Position numbers and translations under genes: made by a program. From assembly GCF_003217515.1 (NCBI RefSeq), contig NZ_QJSX01000011.1, positions 129,517-193,516 of the forward strand: a stretch of 64,000 bases of DNA. The letters run 5' to 3'. Under the pieces are notes generated by a model, which was not told the origin of the DNA, searched no databases, and worked only from the letters and a program-made list of their open reading frames with translations. This stretch comes from Deinococcus yavapaiensis KR-236 (GTDB taxonomy: Bacteria > Deinococcota > Deinococci > Deinococcales > Deinococcaceae). Below, piece by piece: positions 47,513 through 55,965 of this stretch (within the stretch, counting starts at the first letter, position 1; each line of letters opens with the position of its first letter).

Positions 47513-48163
47513 GGATTTACGATACGTCGCGCGAACGCCGCTTGGGGCGGCACATGTCGGCCAGCCTCGACGCCTCGGCCTTCCACGGAGAACGTCGTTC
47601 TTCGAGCGTCGTCTCCTCGTGCTCGCGGCAAGCGCCTATGGTCGAAGGCGGAGCGCTCCTTGCGAATTCAGACGCGTCGACCTCGCGAACTTGGTACCCC
47701 GGATTGGACGGTCGTCGGCGCACGTCGCCTTGACAGTCGCGTGAAAGACCGAGGTCGCGACTTGCACCACGTTCGGCCCATGCCTGCCGTCGGAGGGGCG
47801 CGATCGCGTGACACGACGATCGACGGAAGGCGTTCGCTCGTGACACCGGAATCCCTTCCAGTTCGACCGCGCGCACGCCATGCGCAAGCCGCGCCATCCT
47901 TCCTCTCCCCTCCCGTGTCCATGCCGAAGGTCGTTCGACGGCTAGCCCCCTGGGCCTCGAAGGTCGTGCATTTAGCGCACGGCTGTTCACACCACTCGTC
48001 GGCGATCGCCTTTGAACTCGCGCAATTCGAGCATGCCACAGCGCTTTTCGACCTCGACGAACGCATCGTGCGGCACAGCCGCCCTCTCGTCGAACCCCGT
48101 TCGCCCGGCCGGATCGTCGGTCGAGCGCCCGTCGTGGCGACGCGCGGCCGACGACCGACGATC
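47513..48163. other. 651-base stretch without a supported gene
   Basis: Only shadow-like open frames. One minus-strand frame (47668-48066) has a few CxxC pairs but an otherwise Ser/Arg-rich sequence and no plausible start signal. Nothing else recognised. Confidence 0.45.
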
Positions 48164-48898
48164 TCACCGTACGATCAGCACGATCAGCACGATCAGCACG
48201 CCCACCGTACCCGACGCCAGCAGACTCGCGCGAAACGCGTCCGCGAAAGCGGCGGCTCGACGCTCGTGAACGAGCGCCACGAGCCGCCGCACCTCGATCA
48301 GTTGCGCGTGCACGTCCCCCGCCACCGACTCCAGTCGAGCGCCCGTCGCCAACGCGCGGGCGCTCACGTCGTCGATGCGCGACACGCGCGCCGACATGCG
48401 GTCCACCTCGGCCGCGAAGCGATCCAGGCGCGCTTGAATGTCGCGCGCTTGCTGCACTTGCACGCCCGCGCCCTCCTGCAACCTTGAGACGAGATCCGAG
48501 AACTGCTGCTCGACGACGTCGAATTGCAGCACGATCTGCCGCAACTGCTCCTCGTTCGACACGTCCACCGCACGCGGCGCCGTCGGCGTAACCTCGTCGA
48601 TCCACCCGTGCTGCGCGAGCACTCGCGCGATCGCCTCACGCTGCGTCACCGAGCGGTCCACCGCCGCGCGCCGCAACGCCACGTGCACCAACCCCACGAG
48701 CACCTCCGGCCACTGCCGCCCCCGCCCCGGCACGATCGACAACTTCGCGCCGAGCAGGTCCTCGACGTCCACACCAAGTTGCCGCACGCTCTCCGACCCG
48801 ACCCCCAGTCGCGCGGCGACTTGCCCAGGCGACAGCATCAGGCCGTGCTCGCCGCGCAGCGCCGCCGCCACGTCCACGCGCTCGCCGTCCCCGCTCAC
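48164..48898 (-). CDS. HTH, coiled-coil, membrane-anchored protein
   Basis: 244-residue protein with three parts: a MerR-like HTH at the N-terminus ('LSPGQVAARLGVGSESVRQ', residues 24-42); a long coiled coil (about 120-215, with 'EEQLRQIVLQFDVVEQQFSD' and 'RLDRFAAEVDRMSARVSRID'); and a single C-terminal membrane helix ending 'GVLIVLIVLIV'. The last repeats are coded by three tandem copies of a 9-mer. The GTG start overlaps the stop of the replication-relaxation-like gene. The layout suggests a protein that ties DNA to the membrane, perhaps for segregation of the excised circle; this is inference. Confidence 0.6.
   Translation of the reverse strand: MSGDGERVDVAAALRGEHGLMLSPGQVAARLGVGSESVRQLGVDVEDLLGAKLSIVPGRGRQWPEVLVGLVHVALRRAAVDRSVTQREAIARVLAQHGWIDEVTPTAPRAVDVSNEEQLRQIVLQFDVVEQQFSDLVSRLQEGAGVQVQQARDIQARLDRFAAEVDRMSARVSRIDDVSARALATGARLESVAGDVHAQLIEVRRLVALVHERRAAAFADAFRASLLASGTVGVLIVLIVLIVR
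48174..48200. repeat. Three tandem ATCAGCACG 9-mers
   Basis: Exact tandem 9-mers at 48174, 48183 and 48192. They also code the Val-Leu-Ile repeats of the membrane anchor above, so coding may explain them; the same 9-mer appears beside the PrimPol gene. Confidence 0.5.
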
Positions 48899-49590
48899 GT
48901 CGACTGTCCTTTGCGGAGCCGGAGCCCCAAGCCAGCTTGGCTCGGCAGAGTGGGCCGCCAATCGACGACCATCACGCGCATGCGCTCGAAGGCAGCGCGC
49001 TCGAGGACGCGCGCGGCGACGCCGAAAATCGTGGCCGCGCGCGCTTCGGTCGACGCGCCCCAGATTTGACGGCGAGGCGCTTCGCCTCGCCGCGGCGGCA
49101 CGGCGTACGTCGCGAGCTTCTCGGCAAGGACGCCGCGCGTGTGGCTGCCCGCGTCGTACTCGACCCAGACGTCTTCGTCGCCGTCGAGCCAGCGGGCGTC
49201 GGGGGTGGGCACGCGCCGAAACGTGCGCGCGTCCGCGTCGTAGCGTCCGCCGTGGTGCGCGCGCACCGTCCACGCGGACCACGGCGCACTCAGGCGCTCG
49301 CGCATCGCGGCCGTGCCCGCGAGTTGCCGCAAGGTGTGCGGCGCGTAGCGCGCGGTGCGCGCGTCGCGGCACGCGAACGTCGTGAGGACCGGGCGCGCGT
49401 TGCGGGTGAGGCCGACGTCGTGCGTCACGAGGTGGAGGCCGTGGGCGGTGGGGTTCGCGAGGAGGGCGTCGACTTCGTCCGTGTCGAGGTCGTGCGCGAG
49501 AGCCAAGTGCGGCACCGTGACAGCACGGTCGATCCACACGGTTCGGGCCAAGGGGCTGTTCGAGGCCGAGTTGGGGCACAGGAGGGGCAT
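48895..49590 (-). CDS. Replication-relaxation-like protein
   Basis: 231-residue protein that resembles the replication-relaxation family of plasmids and integrative elements. It has an N-terminal winged-helix-like part ('VPHLALAHDLDTDEVDALLA') and then 'VWVEYDAGSHTRGVLAEKLA' and 'IWGASTEARAATIFG', the family's nuclease-like C-terminal pattern (E/D, K and strand). The start is uncertain: the ATG at 49590 has GGAGG too close, and a GTG or TTG nearby could be used. It probably acts in replication control of the excised element. The stop overlaps the next gene (GTGA). Confidence 0.5.
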   Translation of the reverse strand: MPLLCPNSASNSPLARTVWIDRAVTVPHLALAHDLDTDEVDALLANPTAHGLHLVTHDVGLTRNARPVLTTFACRDARTARYAPHTLRQLAGTAAMRERLSAPWSAWTVRAHHGGRYDADARTFRRVPTPDARWLDGDEDVWVEYDAGSHTRGVLAEKLATYAVPPRRGEAPRRQIWGASTEARAATIFGVAARVLERAAFERMRVMVVDWRPTLPSQAGLGLRLRKGQST

Positions 49591-49674
49591 GCCTCCTTCT
49601 TCGCAGGTCGCTGTGCGCTCCGCAAGGGCGCGGGCGCAGTCATTCAACCCGTTTATCCCAGCGTGTGCACGAAG

Positions 49675-49706
49675 CGAGCGAGCGCGCCTTCGGGCGCGCT
49701 CGCTCG
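49675..49706 (-). terminator. UUCG-loop hairpin after the TubC-like gene
   Basis: A 14-bp perfect stem (49675-49688 and 49693-49706) closed by a TTCG loop, directly after the stop at 49713. It separates the ATPase operon from the replication-relaxation-like gene. Confidence 0.65.
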
Positions 49707-49712
49707 TGAAGG

Positions 49713-50087
49713 TCAGCGTTGCAAGGCTCGCCAGACGTTCCACAACCTGCGTTCAGCGTCGGAGTTGCCGACGGCGTGCGAGGCGGCGGTGTGCACGACG
49801 TACTCGGAGACGTTCGTGACAAGGCCGCCCGGGGTGTTCAATCCGCCGGGCTGAAGCGAGCCTTGAGCCGCTTGACCGACGAGGCGAGCGAGCGGTCCGG
49901 GCAGGCGTGCGCCCACGCCGATCCGCACGGCGGCGGTCAGGACGTCCTTGTGTTCGGCGAGTTCGGCGAGGCGTTCGGGCGTGAGTTTGACGGACGCGCG
50001 GTAACGCAGCCGTCCGTCCGGCGCGAGGCCGAGCCGCACACCGTCAACCTCCAGCGATCGCAGCAACCGCACGAGGTCGGCGCTCAC
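49713..50087 (-). CDS. Small protein with TubC-like N-terminal domain
   Basis: 124-residue protein. Residues 1-55 ('LVRLLRSLEVDGVRLGLAPD', then 'LTPERLAELAEHKDVLTAAV') match the pattern of the TubC_N docking domain, known from polyketide/NRPS proteins and also common in small phage and plasmid proteins. The rest is helical and ends 'RLWNVWRALQR'. The GTG start overlaps the stop of the replication ATPase (GTGA). It may be a docking partner of that ATPase. Confidence 0.55.
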   Translation of the reverse strand: MSADLVRLLRSLEVDGVRLGLAPDGRLRYRASVKLTPERLAELAEHKDVLTAAVRIGVGARLPGPLARLVGQAAQGSLQPGGLNTPGGLVTNVSEYVVHTAASHAVGNSDAERRLWNVWRALQR

Positions 50088-52258
50088 ACGTCCTCCTCGA
50101 ACAACGTCGCGCGCGCGCTTCCGCTCGCGTCGACGTCGAGCTTTTCCGATTCGACTTTTTGCAGGAGCACGCGCGCGCCCGCCGCCGTTCGCGACAACTG
50201 ACGGTACTCCACGCCGAGTTTCCGCAGCGCGGGCGCGGCGCGACTCACGGCGGCGGCGGCGGCCTTGGCGTGCTGCGGCCACGTCCGAGGTGTGGTCGCG
50301 CCGGGGTGCGTGGCGACGTAGCGGCGCGTGACGACGTCGAGCAGCTCGGCGTAGTTCCCGCTCCACGACTCGAGCTGCTCGACGAGCGAGCGAAGTGTCG
50401 AAGCGAACTCGTCTCCGTCCAGCAGACTGCTCGCAGTCGCCGCTTGCACGCCCGCGTACGTGGCCATGAACGTTCCTTCCGGCCACGGCAAAGCGCGTTC
50501 GGCGGCGATCACGAGACGGCCGAAATCGGCCATGCGCGGAAGGCTTGGCGCTTGAATCGACGCTTGGTGACGCAGACCGACGGCGACCGCGTCGAGGAGC
50601 GCGCCGAGCAGCGACGCACGCGCGTCCTCGAATTCCGCGCGAACGACGCTTTCGGGGCGGCGCGCGTCGTCCGGAATGCGCCGCAAGGTGATGGAAATCG
50701 CACGGTCGGCGAGGTCCGCTTGACCCATCAGATCGGGAATGCCGTTCAAAATCGTGGGCCGACACGCCTCCAAAACCGTTTCGTCCGAAGTCGTGTGCAA
50801 CGTGCGCGTGCCGAACACCCCACCCGTCGCGAGGCGGCACAACGCGTCCGACATCGGCAAGGAGACGGAGCTAGCGTTGTCGATCGTGACGACGTGGTGG
50901 CTTTGCGCGGCGATGACTAGGTCTTGTTCCGTGCGCGGCGCGGAACGGGTGCGCGACGTGCGCGGGTCGACCAGGTCGCGCAATTGCAACGTTAAGAATG
51001 ATTTGCCGCTTCCTGCTTCGCCGCTGACCGCCAAGATCGGATACGGCCCGACCCCAGCGAGGACGCCGATCAGCCACGCGACGATCAGCACGAGTTCGGC
51101 CGTGACTTCGTCGCCGAGGTTCAGGATCTTGCCGAGGTCCAAGACGTTGCCGCCGGGCGTCGGAAGTGGGAGGGGCGCGTATCCGGACGGGCGAAGGAAC
51201 GCGACCGGGCACTCGTCCTCGCGAACGACAGTGTAGCCGTCCGCGTCGACGCGCACGACATGGCGGTCGTCGTCGCCGAGGTCGAGGTACGTGACGTTCT
51301 TGTCGTGCGCGACGCGGACGGCCACGACGCGTACCTTGCCTTCGGCCGCTGCTTTGGTGGCGAGGTGCAGCATCGCCTCGCGCGCGCTTTGTTGCGCAAG
51401 GGCGTTTCCTTCGGTGCGGTAGACGAGGTGACGCAACGCACGCTCCGCGCCCCCGCTGGGCAGCGGGTACGTTTCTCGGCGACCGCGAAATTCGATTTTG
51501 ACGAAGCTGCGGTCGTGCACGTCGCCGAACACCTCGCCGCCATTTTCTTGGACGAGGCGGTCGACGAGGAGGCTGATCGACTCGCGAGTGGCTTTCGCAG
51601 GCTCCGCCGTCGGCTCGTTCGACGGCGTCGCCGTCGAGGTGGTGCTGTGGGACGGCGGGCGTTTGCGCGCGCACGCCGTCGACGGGCGAGGCGGCTGAGT
51701 CGTAGGGCGGTCCGCGCGAGCGAACAGACGAGCGTCGAGAACATCGCCGTATGGCCGAGGCTCCGCCGGGTACCGCGTCAACCGGTCGGTAGTGACGGGC
51801 AGAAGGGTGTCCGCGCCCGCGACGAGCCACGGGCCGTGTTCGACGAGGCCTTCGGGCACGTGCGGAGTGGTCAGCAGGGCGACGACGTCACGTGGGTCGC
51901 GACCGACGTACGTGAGCGTATCGAGGCGTTCGAGAACTGCGCGGGCGTCGGCGTCGAGCTCCCCGGTCTCAGGGTTGCGCACGCCGCGACCAACGACGGC
52001 CACCACGTCCTCGCCGAGCTCGAAGGCGATGAAAATCAGAGGGCCGTGGCCGTCGGGGTGGATGCCGTAGCCGCGCGTGGCGTACGCGGCGAGGTGAGTC
52101 TCATGGCGACGCAGTGGCCGGGCCGATTCGTCGAGCGGCGACACGAGCAGCGACGGGAGGGTGGTCGGGTCGGCGGACCACGAGATGGTGGCCCACGTGG
52201 CGCGCTTGCTGAGTTCAGCGGTGATCGTGTCGTGATGATTTAAGGGCGTAGGCTGCAT
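50084..52258 (-). CDS. Replication-type AAA ATPase of the island
   Basis: 724-residue protein with an N-terminal region of unknown fold (1-200), a Pro/Thr/Ser-rich linker (about 200-230), and a C-terminal ATPase. Walker A is 'VSGEAGSGKSFLTLQL' (about residue 420), Walker B/sensor 'VVTIDNASSVS', then 'TILNGIPDL' and 'AISITLRRIP', a pattern seen in P4-alpha / D5-like and plasmid replication ATPases. No primase motif is obvious in the N-terminal part; the separate PrimPol may supply it. AAAGGA precedes the ATG, 25 bases after the excisionase stop, so the two form one operon. Confidence 0.65.
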   Translation of the reverse strand: MQPTPLNHHDTITAELSKRATWATISWSADPTTLPSLLVSPLDESARPLRRHETHLAAYATRGYGIHPDGHGPLIFIAFELGEDVVAVVGRGVRNPETGELDADARAVLERLDTLTYVGRDPRDVVALLTTPHVPEGLVEHGPWLVAGADTLLPVTTDRLTRYPAEPRPYGDVLDARLFARADRPTTQPPRPSTACARKRPPSHSTTSTATPSNEPTAEPAKATRESISLLVDRLVQENGGEVFGDVHDRSFVKIEFRGRRETYPLPSGGAERALRHLVYRTEGNALAQQSAREAMLHLATKAAAEGKVRVVAVRVAHDKNVTYLDLGDDDRHVVRVDADGYTVVREDECPVAFLRPSGYAPLPLPTPGGNVLDLGKILNLGDEVTAELVLIVAWLIGVLAGVGPYPILAVSGEAGSGKSFLTLQLRDLVDPRTSRTRSAPRTEQDLVIAAQSHHVVTIDNASSVSLPMSDALCRLATGGVFGTRTLHTTSDETVLEACRPTILNGIPDLMGQADLADRAISITLRRIPDDARRPESVVRAEFEDARASLLGALLDAVAVGLRHQASIQAPSLPRMADFGRLVIAAERALPWPEGTFMATYAGVQAATASSLLDGDEFASTLRSLVEQLESWSGNYAELLDVVTRRYVATHPGATTPRTWPQHAKAAAAAVSRAAPALRKLGVEYRQLSRTAAGARVLLQKVESEKLDVDASGSARATLFEEDV

Positions 52259-52283
52259 TTTGACGATCCTTTCGAGCCGAGAG

Positions 52284-52487
52284 TCAGGAGCGGCGGCGGC
52301 GGGCGTTGCGGCGCGTGCGCAATTTGCAGAACTCGTCGAGCTGCGTTTGCGAGACGCGCACGGAGGCGCCGACGTAATAACTTCTGAGGCGGCCCGCGCG
52401 GATCCAGCGGTAGACCGTGTTTTCGTGGACGCTCAACATCTTCGCGACGCCGGCAACGGTGAGGTAGGTTTTCGTGGGGTCGATCAT
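52284..52487 (-). CDS. Excisionase-type HTH protein
   Basis: 67-residue MerR/Xis-like winged HTH: 'TVAGVAKMLSVHENTVYRWI' and 'AGRLRSYYVGASVRVSQTQL', with a basic tail. Such proteins bind the arm sites and steer the integrase toward excision. AGGAGA precedes the ATG. It is the first gene of the minus-strand replication operon, linking excision to replication. Confidence 0.8.
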   Translation of the reverse strand: MIDPTKTYLTVAGVAKMLSVHENTVYRWIRAGRLRSYYVGASVRVSQTQLDEFCKLRTRRNARRRRS

Positions 52488-52795
52488 GGTGTCTCCTGGT
52501 GCTGCGTGGTGTCGCGCGATCGGGCCCGGTCGCTTGATTTCATTCCAGCACGAGGGTTTGCCGCGATTTTTCGCCAGACAAGACAGTGGCCTTGATCACG
52601 ATATTTGCCACATCCCGACATGGGGCCTTTTGGTAGACGCCTCCGATTCGAAATTCTTGACGAATGCGAGGCGTGGTCGGACGGACAAGACAAATAGTGA
52701 TACATAACACATGTCTCAGCGATGTCTAGACATATCGAATGACGAAGAGGCGGGCTTCGGCCGTCAGACCGAAGCCCGCCTCTTCGTTCCCGACG
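52488..52795. promoter_or_regulatory. Control region between excisionase and integrase
   Basis: 308 bases with no gene. It has a perfect 12-bp palindrome ATGTCTAGACAT (52722-52733) and another ATGTCT copy at 52711, which look like an operator. On the minus strand TAGACA and TATGTA with about 16-base spacing could be the promoter of the excisionase operon. The right end is the integrase terminator. Confidence 0.4.
52742..52787 (-). terminator. Integrase terminator
   Basis: A perfect 19-bp stem (52742-52760 and 52769-52787) with an 8-base loop, eight bases after the integrase stop. Confidence 0.8.
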
Positions 52796-54136
52796 TCAGA
52801 GCAAGTCGTCGAGGTCGCGCACGTGCGCTTGCTTCTCGGATTCCTGCACCACGCGGTACTCGGCCAGCAACGTCGTGAGCCTGGTGTGACCGAGCGTCGC
52901 GGACACGACTTCCAAGGGTGCGCCTTTCGCGCGCATCAAACCGACGTACGTGCGGCGCAGCGCCTGGATACTCAAGACGTCGACCCCGGCTTCGACGCAC
53001 AAGCGCTTGAACGGCCGCCGCACGTTGTCCGGGTAGATCACGGACCCGTTGCGCGTCGTGAACACGAGGTCGGTGTCGTGCCACGGCGAACCGGCCGCGA
53101 TTTGACGTTCGCGCAGCGCTTCTTGCGCTCGGCGGTGCTCGCGAAGGCGGCGCAGCAAATGCGGCGGCAAGTACAACGTGCGGCGGCTCGCCTCGGTCTT
53201 CAACTCGCCGCGCGCGAGGCCGCGCGGCATTGGTCGGTGGCCTTTCGCCACCGAGGTCCTTTGAGCGTCCGCGGGCGTGGGGGCGGGCGCTTTCTTCACC
53301 GCTTCTTGCAGCGTCACGCGTCCAGTCCGAAGGTCCACGTCCGACCAACGCAAGCCGAGGGCTTCGCCACGTCGCGCACCGAGGGCCATATAGAACTCGT
53401 ACAGGAATCCCTCGGGGTACTTGCGCAACACGGGCAGCAGCGCTGCGAGTTGCTCGGCCGTGTACGCCGTCTTCTCGCGGGCGCGGCCACTTGCGCGCGC
53501 TTCGATCTCGACGCTTTCCATGGGGTTCACGACGATCAAACCGTCGACCTTGGCAGTCTTGAATAGGTTGTGCACGACCGTCCGCACGAGCTTCAGGGTC
53601 GCGTTGGAAAGTTTCCTCGTAGGCTTCGCCTCCTTCGGAGGACGCGCGTTCTTGCGCGGCGGCTTGTTCGGGTCCCGCGGAGGAGCGGGCTTGGGCACGG
53701 ACACGTGAGCGTCCTTCTTGAAGAGTGCGTCGAACATCTTCGACAAATGCGCTGGCCGCACTTTCTGAACGCGCATGCCGCCGATCTCGGGCAGCACGTG
53801 GTTGTCGAGCAGCATGCGATAGTTCGCAAGGGTTTTCATGGCGCGCCCGCGGATTTCCTTTCGGTTCAACCACATGGTCGCGTACTCCGCTACGGTTTGA
53901 TCGTCACGGTCCACGATCAAACCAGTGTGATGTTGAGTGCGCAGTTTGGACACGGCGTTCAAGGCGGCTTCGTGACTGTCGACCGTCGCTGAGAACTTTT
54001 GGCCGTCGAGCATGATGCGGTAGCGGTAGCGGCCGTTCGCGGTCTTCTCGATGTTGCCTTCGCGGTTGGATCGCTTGTGCTTTCGTTCGTCCTTGCGGTT
54101 GCGCTTCGCGCCGTCGTTTGTGGTTCGTCTCGTCAC
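52796..54136 (-). CDS. int: Tyrosine-type site-specific integrase of the island
   Basis: 446-residue phage-type integrase: an N-terminal arm-binding domain ('NGRYRYRIMLDGQKFSATV'), a SAM-like core-binding domain (about 75-225) and a C-terminal catalytic domain. Catalytic residues: Arg in 'GARRGEALGLRWSDV', Arg in 'QALRRTYVGLM', His in 'LGHTRLTT' and the nucleophile Tyr in 'AEYRVV'. The box II His of the usual HxxR is Gln here. Start: GTG at 54136 with GAAAGGAG before it. Three GGCAAAC-like repeats lie in its promoter region. It sits next to the right att repeat, as expected for a tRNA-targeting element. Confidence 0.9.
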   Translation of the reverse strand: MTRRTTNDGAKRNRKDERKHKRSNREGNIEKTANGRYRYRIMLDGQKFSATVDSHEAALNAVSKLRTQHHTGLIVDRDDQTVAEYATMWLNRKEIRGRAMKTLANYRMLLDNHVLPEIGGMRVQKVRPAHLSKMFDALFKKDAHVSVPKPAPPRDPNKPPRKNARPPKEAKPTRKLSNATLKLVRTVVHNLFKTAKVDGLIVVNPMESVEIEARASGRAREKTAYTAEQLAALLPVLRKYPEGFLYEFYMALGARRGEALGLRWSDVDLRTGRVTLQEAVKKAPAPTPADAQRTSVAKGHRPMPRGLARGELKTEASRRTLYLPPHLLRRLREHRRAQEALRERQIAAGSPWHDTDLVFTTRNGSVIYPDNVRRPFKRLCVEAGVDVLSIQALRRTYVGLMRAKGAPLEVVSATLGHTRLTTLLAEYRVVQESEKQAHVRDLDDLL

Positions 54137-54166
54137 GTGGCTCCTTTCGCCTGTTTCGTCCAGCTT

Positions 54167-54192
54167 GACAAACGCTGGCAAACTAGGCAAAC
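54167..54192 (+). repeat. Right arm-type repeats near the integrase
   Basis: GACAAAC (54167-54173), GGCAAAC (54177-54183) and GGCAAAC (54186-54192), three direct copies at 9-10-base spacing just upstream of the integrase gene; the same motif as at the left end. Confidence 0.5.
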
Positions 54193-54310
54193 GAAAAGTG
54201 GTGACGGCGGGATAATCAGGGATAGCGACACGACGACCGAAACACGTTGAAATCGACGAAAATCAGATTCGAGGTCGACCGTGCCGAACGAGAAAAATAG
54301 TTGAACGGCC

Positions 54311-54360
<50 letters not shown>

Positions 54361-54361
54361 C

Positions 54362-54390
54362 AACCCCGTCTTCGACGGGGTTTCTTCTTT
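54362..54390 (+). terminator. Terminator copy after the right att repeat
   Basis: A 9-bp stem (54362-54370 and 54374-54382) with TTC loop, then TCTTCTTTT. It matches the tRNA terminator at 22791 except for the loop and flanks. Confidence 0.75.
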
Positions 54391-54425
54391 TCCAGAAACC
54401 CGAACGCACTTCCGAAGTCCCACTT

Positions 54426-54445
54426 GTGCCAAATCCGTGCCAAAT
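54426..54445 (-). repeat. Arm-type repeats of the second element
   Basis: Two direct copies of GTGCCAAAT (54426-54434, 54437-54445), 11 bases apart and 66 bases from the att core. The reverse complement shares TTTGGCA with the left arm repeats of the island, at the same spacing and distance. Confidence 0.45.
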
Positions 54446-54452
54446 GTCCACG

Positions 54453-55735
54453 CTACGCCTCCTCACGCGTCAACTCCGATAAACTCAGCGCCCAACGCTC
54501 ATGCTCCGACTTGTACGTGTGCCCGTACCGCTTCCACGTGAAGTCCGGGTCTTCGTGACCCGACTTCTCACTGATGATCGTCAACGGAGCGCCCACCGCG
54601 AGCATCAACGACGTGAACGTATGCCGAAGATCATGGATGCGAATCCGAGGCAGGCCCGCTTGATCGCACAGCATCACGAAGTGCCGCCTCAAGTTGTCTC
54701 CACGTTGAGGCGTGCCGACCGTCGAAGGAAACACCATGCCGTGCTCCTTCCAACGGCCGCCTTGCGCGGCCCGTTCGATTTGCTGCTGCTCACGGTGGTA
54801 CATCAACAGCGCGTGGGCTTCGTCACTCAACGCCAGCGTTCGTCGGCTTTTCGCCGTTTTCGGAGTCGTCACGTTCCCCTTGTGGTCAAGGCTTTCCCGA
54901 ACGTGCAGCTCTCGTTTCTCGAAGTCCACATTCGCCCACCGCAACGCGCACGCTTCCCCACGGCGCATGCCCGTATGCAGAAGCATCAACAGCAAGCGAC
55001 CCCATCGGTCTTCTTTTACAACCGGAGCGAATCGTCGAGCTTCCTCGCGCGTCCACACAGACGCCGTCCACTCGCGCGCGTCTTCGTCGCGCGGTCGCTC
55101 CGGCTTCACGATGTCGGCCACGTTACGGGGAATCAATTCCAACGTCATCGCGTGCTTCAGCGCGCTGTGCAGCACCACAGCACCACATGCACTTTCTGCT
55201 GAGTGGGCGTGCCTTTGCCTTGCTTCGACAGCTCGCTGTAAAACGCGCTCAATTTCGCTGGCGTGAGTTCATGCAATCTCATCGCGCCCAGCAAAGGCAC
55301 GATGTGCAGCCGCACATGACGCGCGTAATCGTCCCGGGTTTTCCGCGCGAGGCGTTGCTTTGAATTCAACCACTGGTCGGGCAACGCTTCAATCGTGATT
55401 TTGCTCGGCGTGGCGAGCTTCCCTCCCTGGGCGGCCGCGAGCAACTCGTGCTTGGCCTGCCTCGCTGCCCGCATGCTTTTAATTTTGGAGGTTCGCGAGG
55501 ATCGACTTCGAACTTCTCCTCCGCGGCCGGTGGGTTCGAGGTCCGACGCGGCGCGGTTCGCTGGTGTCGGCGCAGGGGCGTCGAAGTGCAAGGCGGCGAC
55601 GGGAACGCGGAGGATGCGTTGTTTGATGTCGCCGTGAGGCGAGTGTCCATCACGAATGGCTCGATAGACGAGGGCTTTGTGCACACCGAGACGACGGACG
55701 GCTTCTTGAACCGTGACGTATGGCTGTCCGGTCAC
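54453..55735 (-). pseudogene. Tyrosine integrase of a second element, frameshifted
   Basis: The N-terminal frame (55157-55735) has an excisionase-like HTH ('YVTVQEAVRRLGVHKALVYR') followed by the core-binding domain ('TRDDYARHVRLHIVPLLGAM'). The catalytic domain is in another frame (54453-55178) with intact residues: 'TGMRRGEACALRW', 'RIHDLRHTFTSLML', 'SGHEDPDFT' and Tyr in 'WKRYGHTY'. The frames part at an exact 8-bp tandem duplication (CAGCACCA at 55170-55177 and 55178-55185); removing one copy restores a continuous protein of about 425 residues. So this integrase was recently inactivated. It is a different protein from the island's own integrase. Confidence 0.85.
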
Positions 55736-55965
55736 AGGCGTGCTCGTTCGGAACGTTACGCCAATTCTGTGCTCAATTCGAAGGTGAAGGGCTCGGTTTT
55801 GATCGTCTTATCGGATGAGCGTTTTGCAGGGCGCGTGGAAAAAGCATGTTTTGACGCGGTTTGGCCGTCGCCTTCGACCTTGCTGCTTGTTGGGTTTTCG
55901 CCTTCGCGGGAACGAGCGTCAAATGCACCTCAGAGATTGTCGCTTCATGCCAGACTTGATGCAGC

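Noticed and set aside
47668..48066. Small Cys-containing minus-strand protein
   Set aside because: A few CxxC pairs only; no start signal and shadow-like composition.
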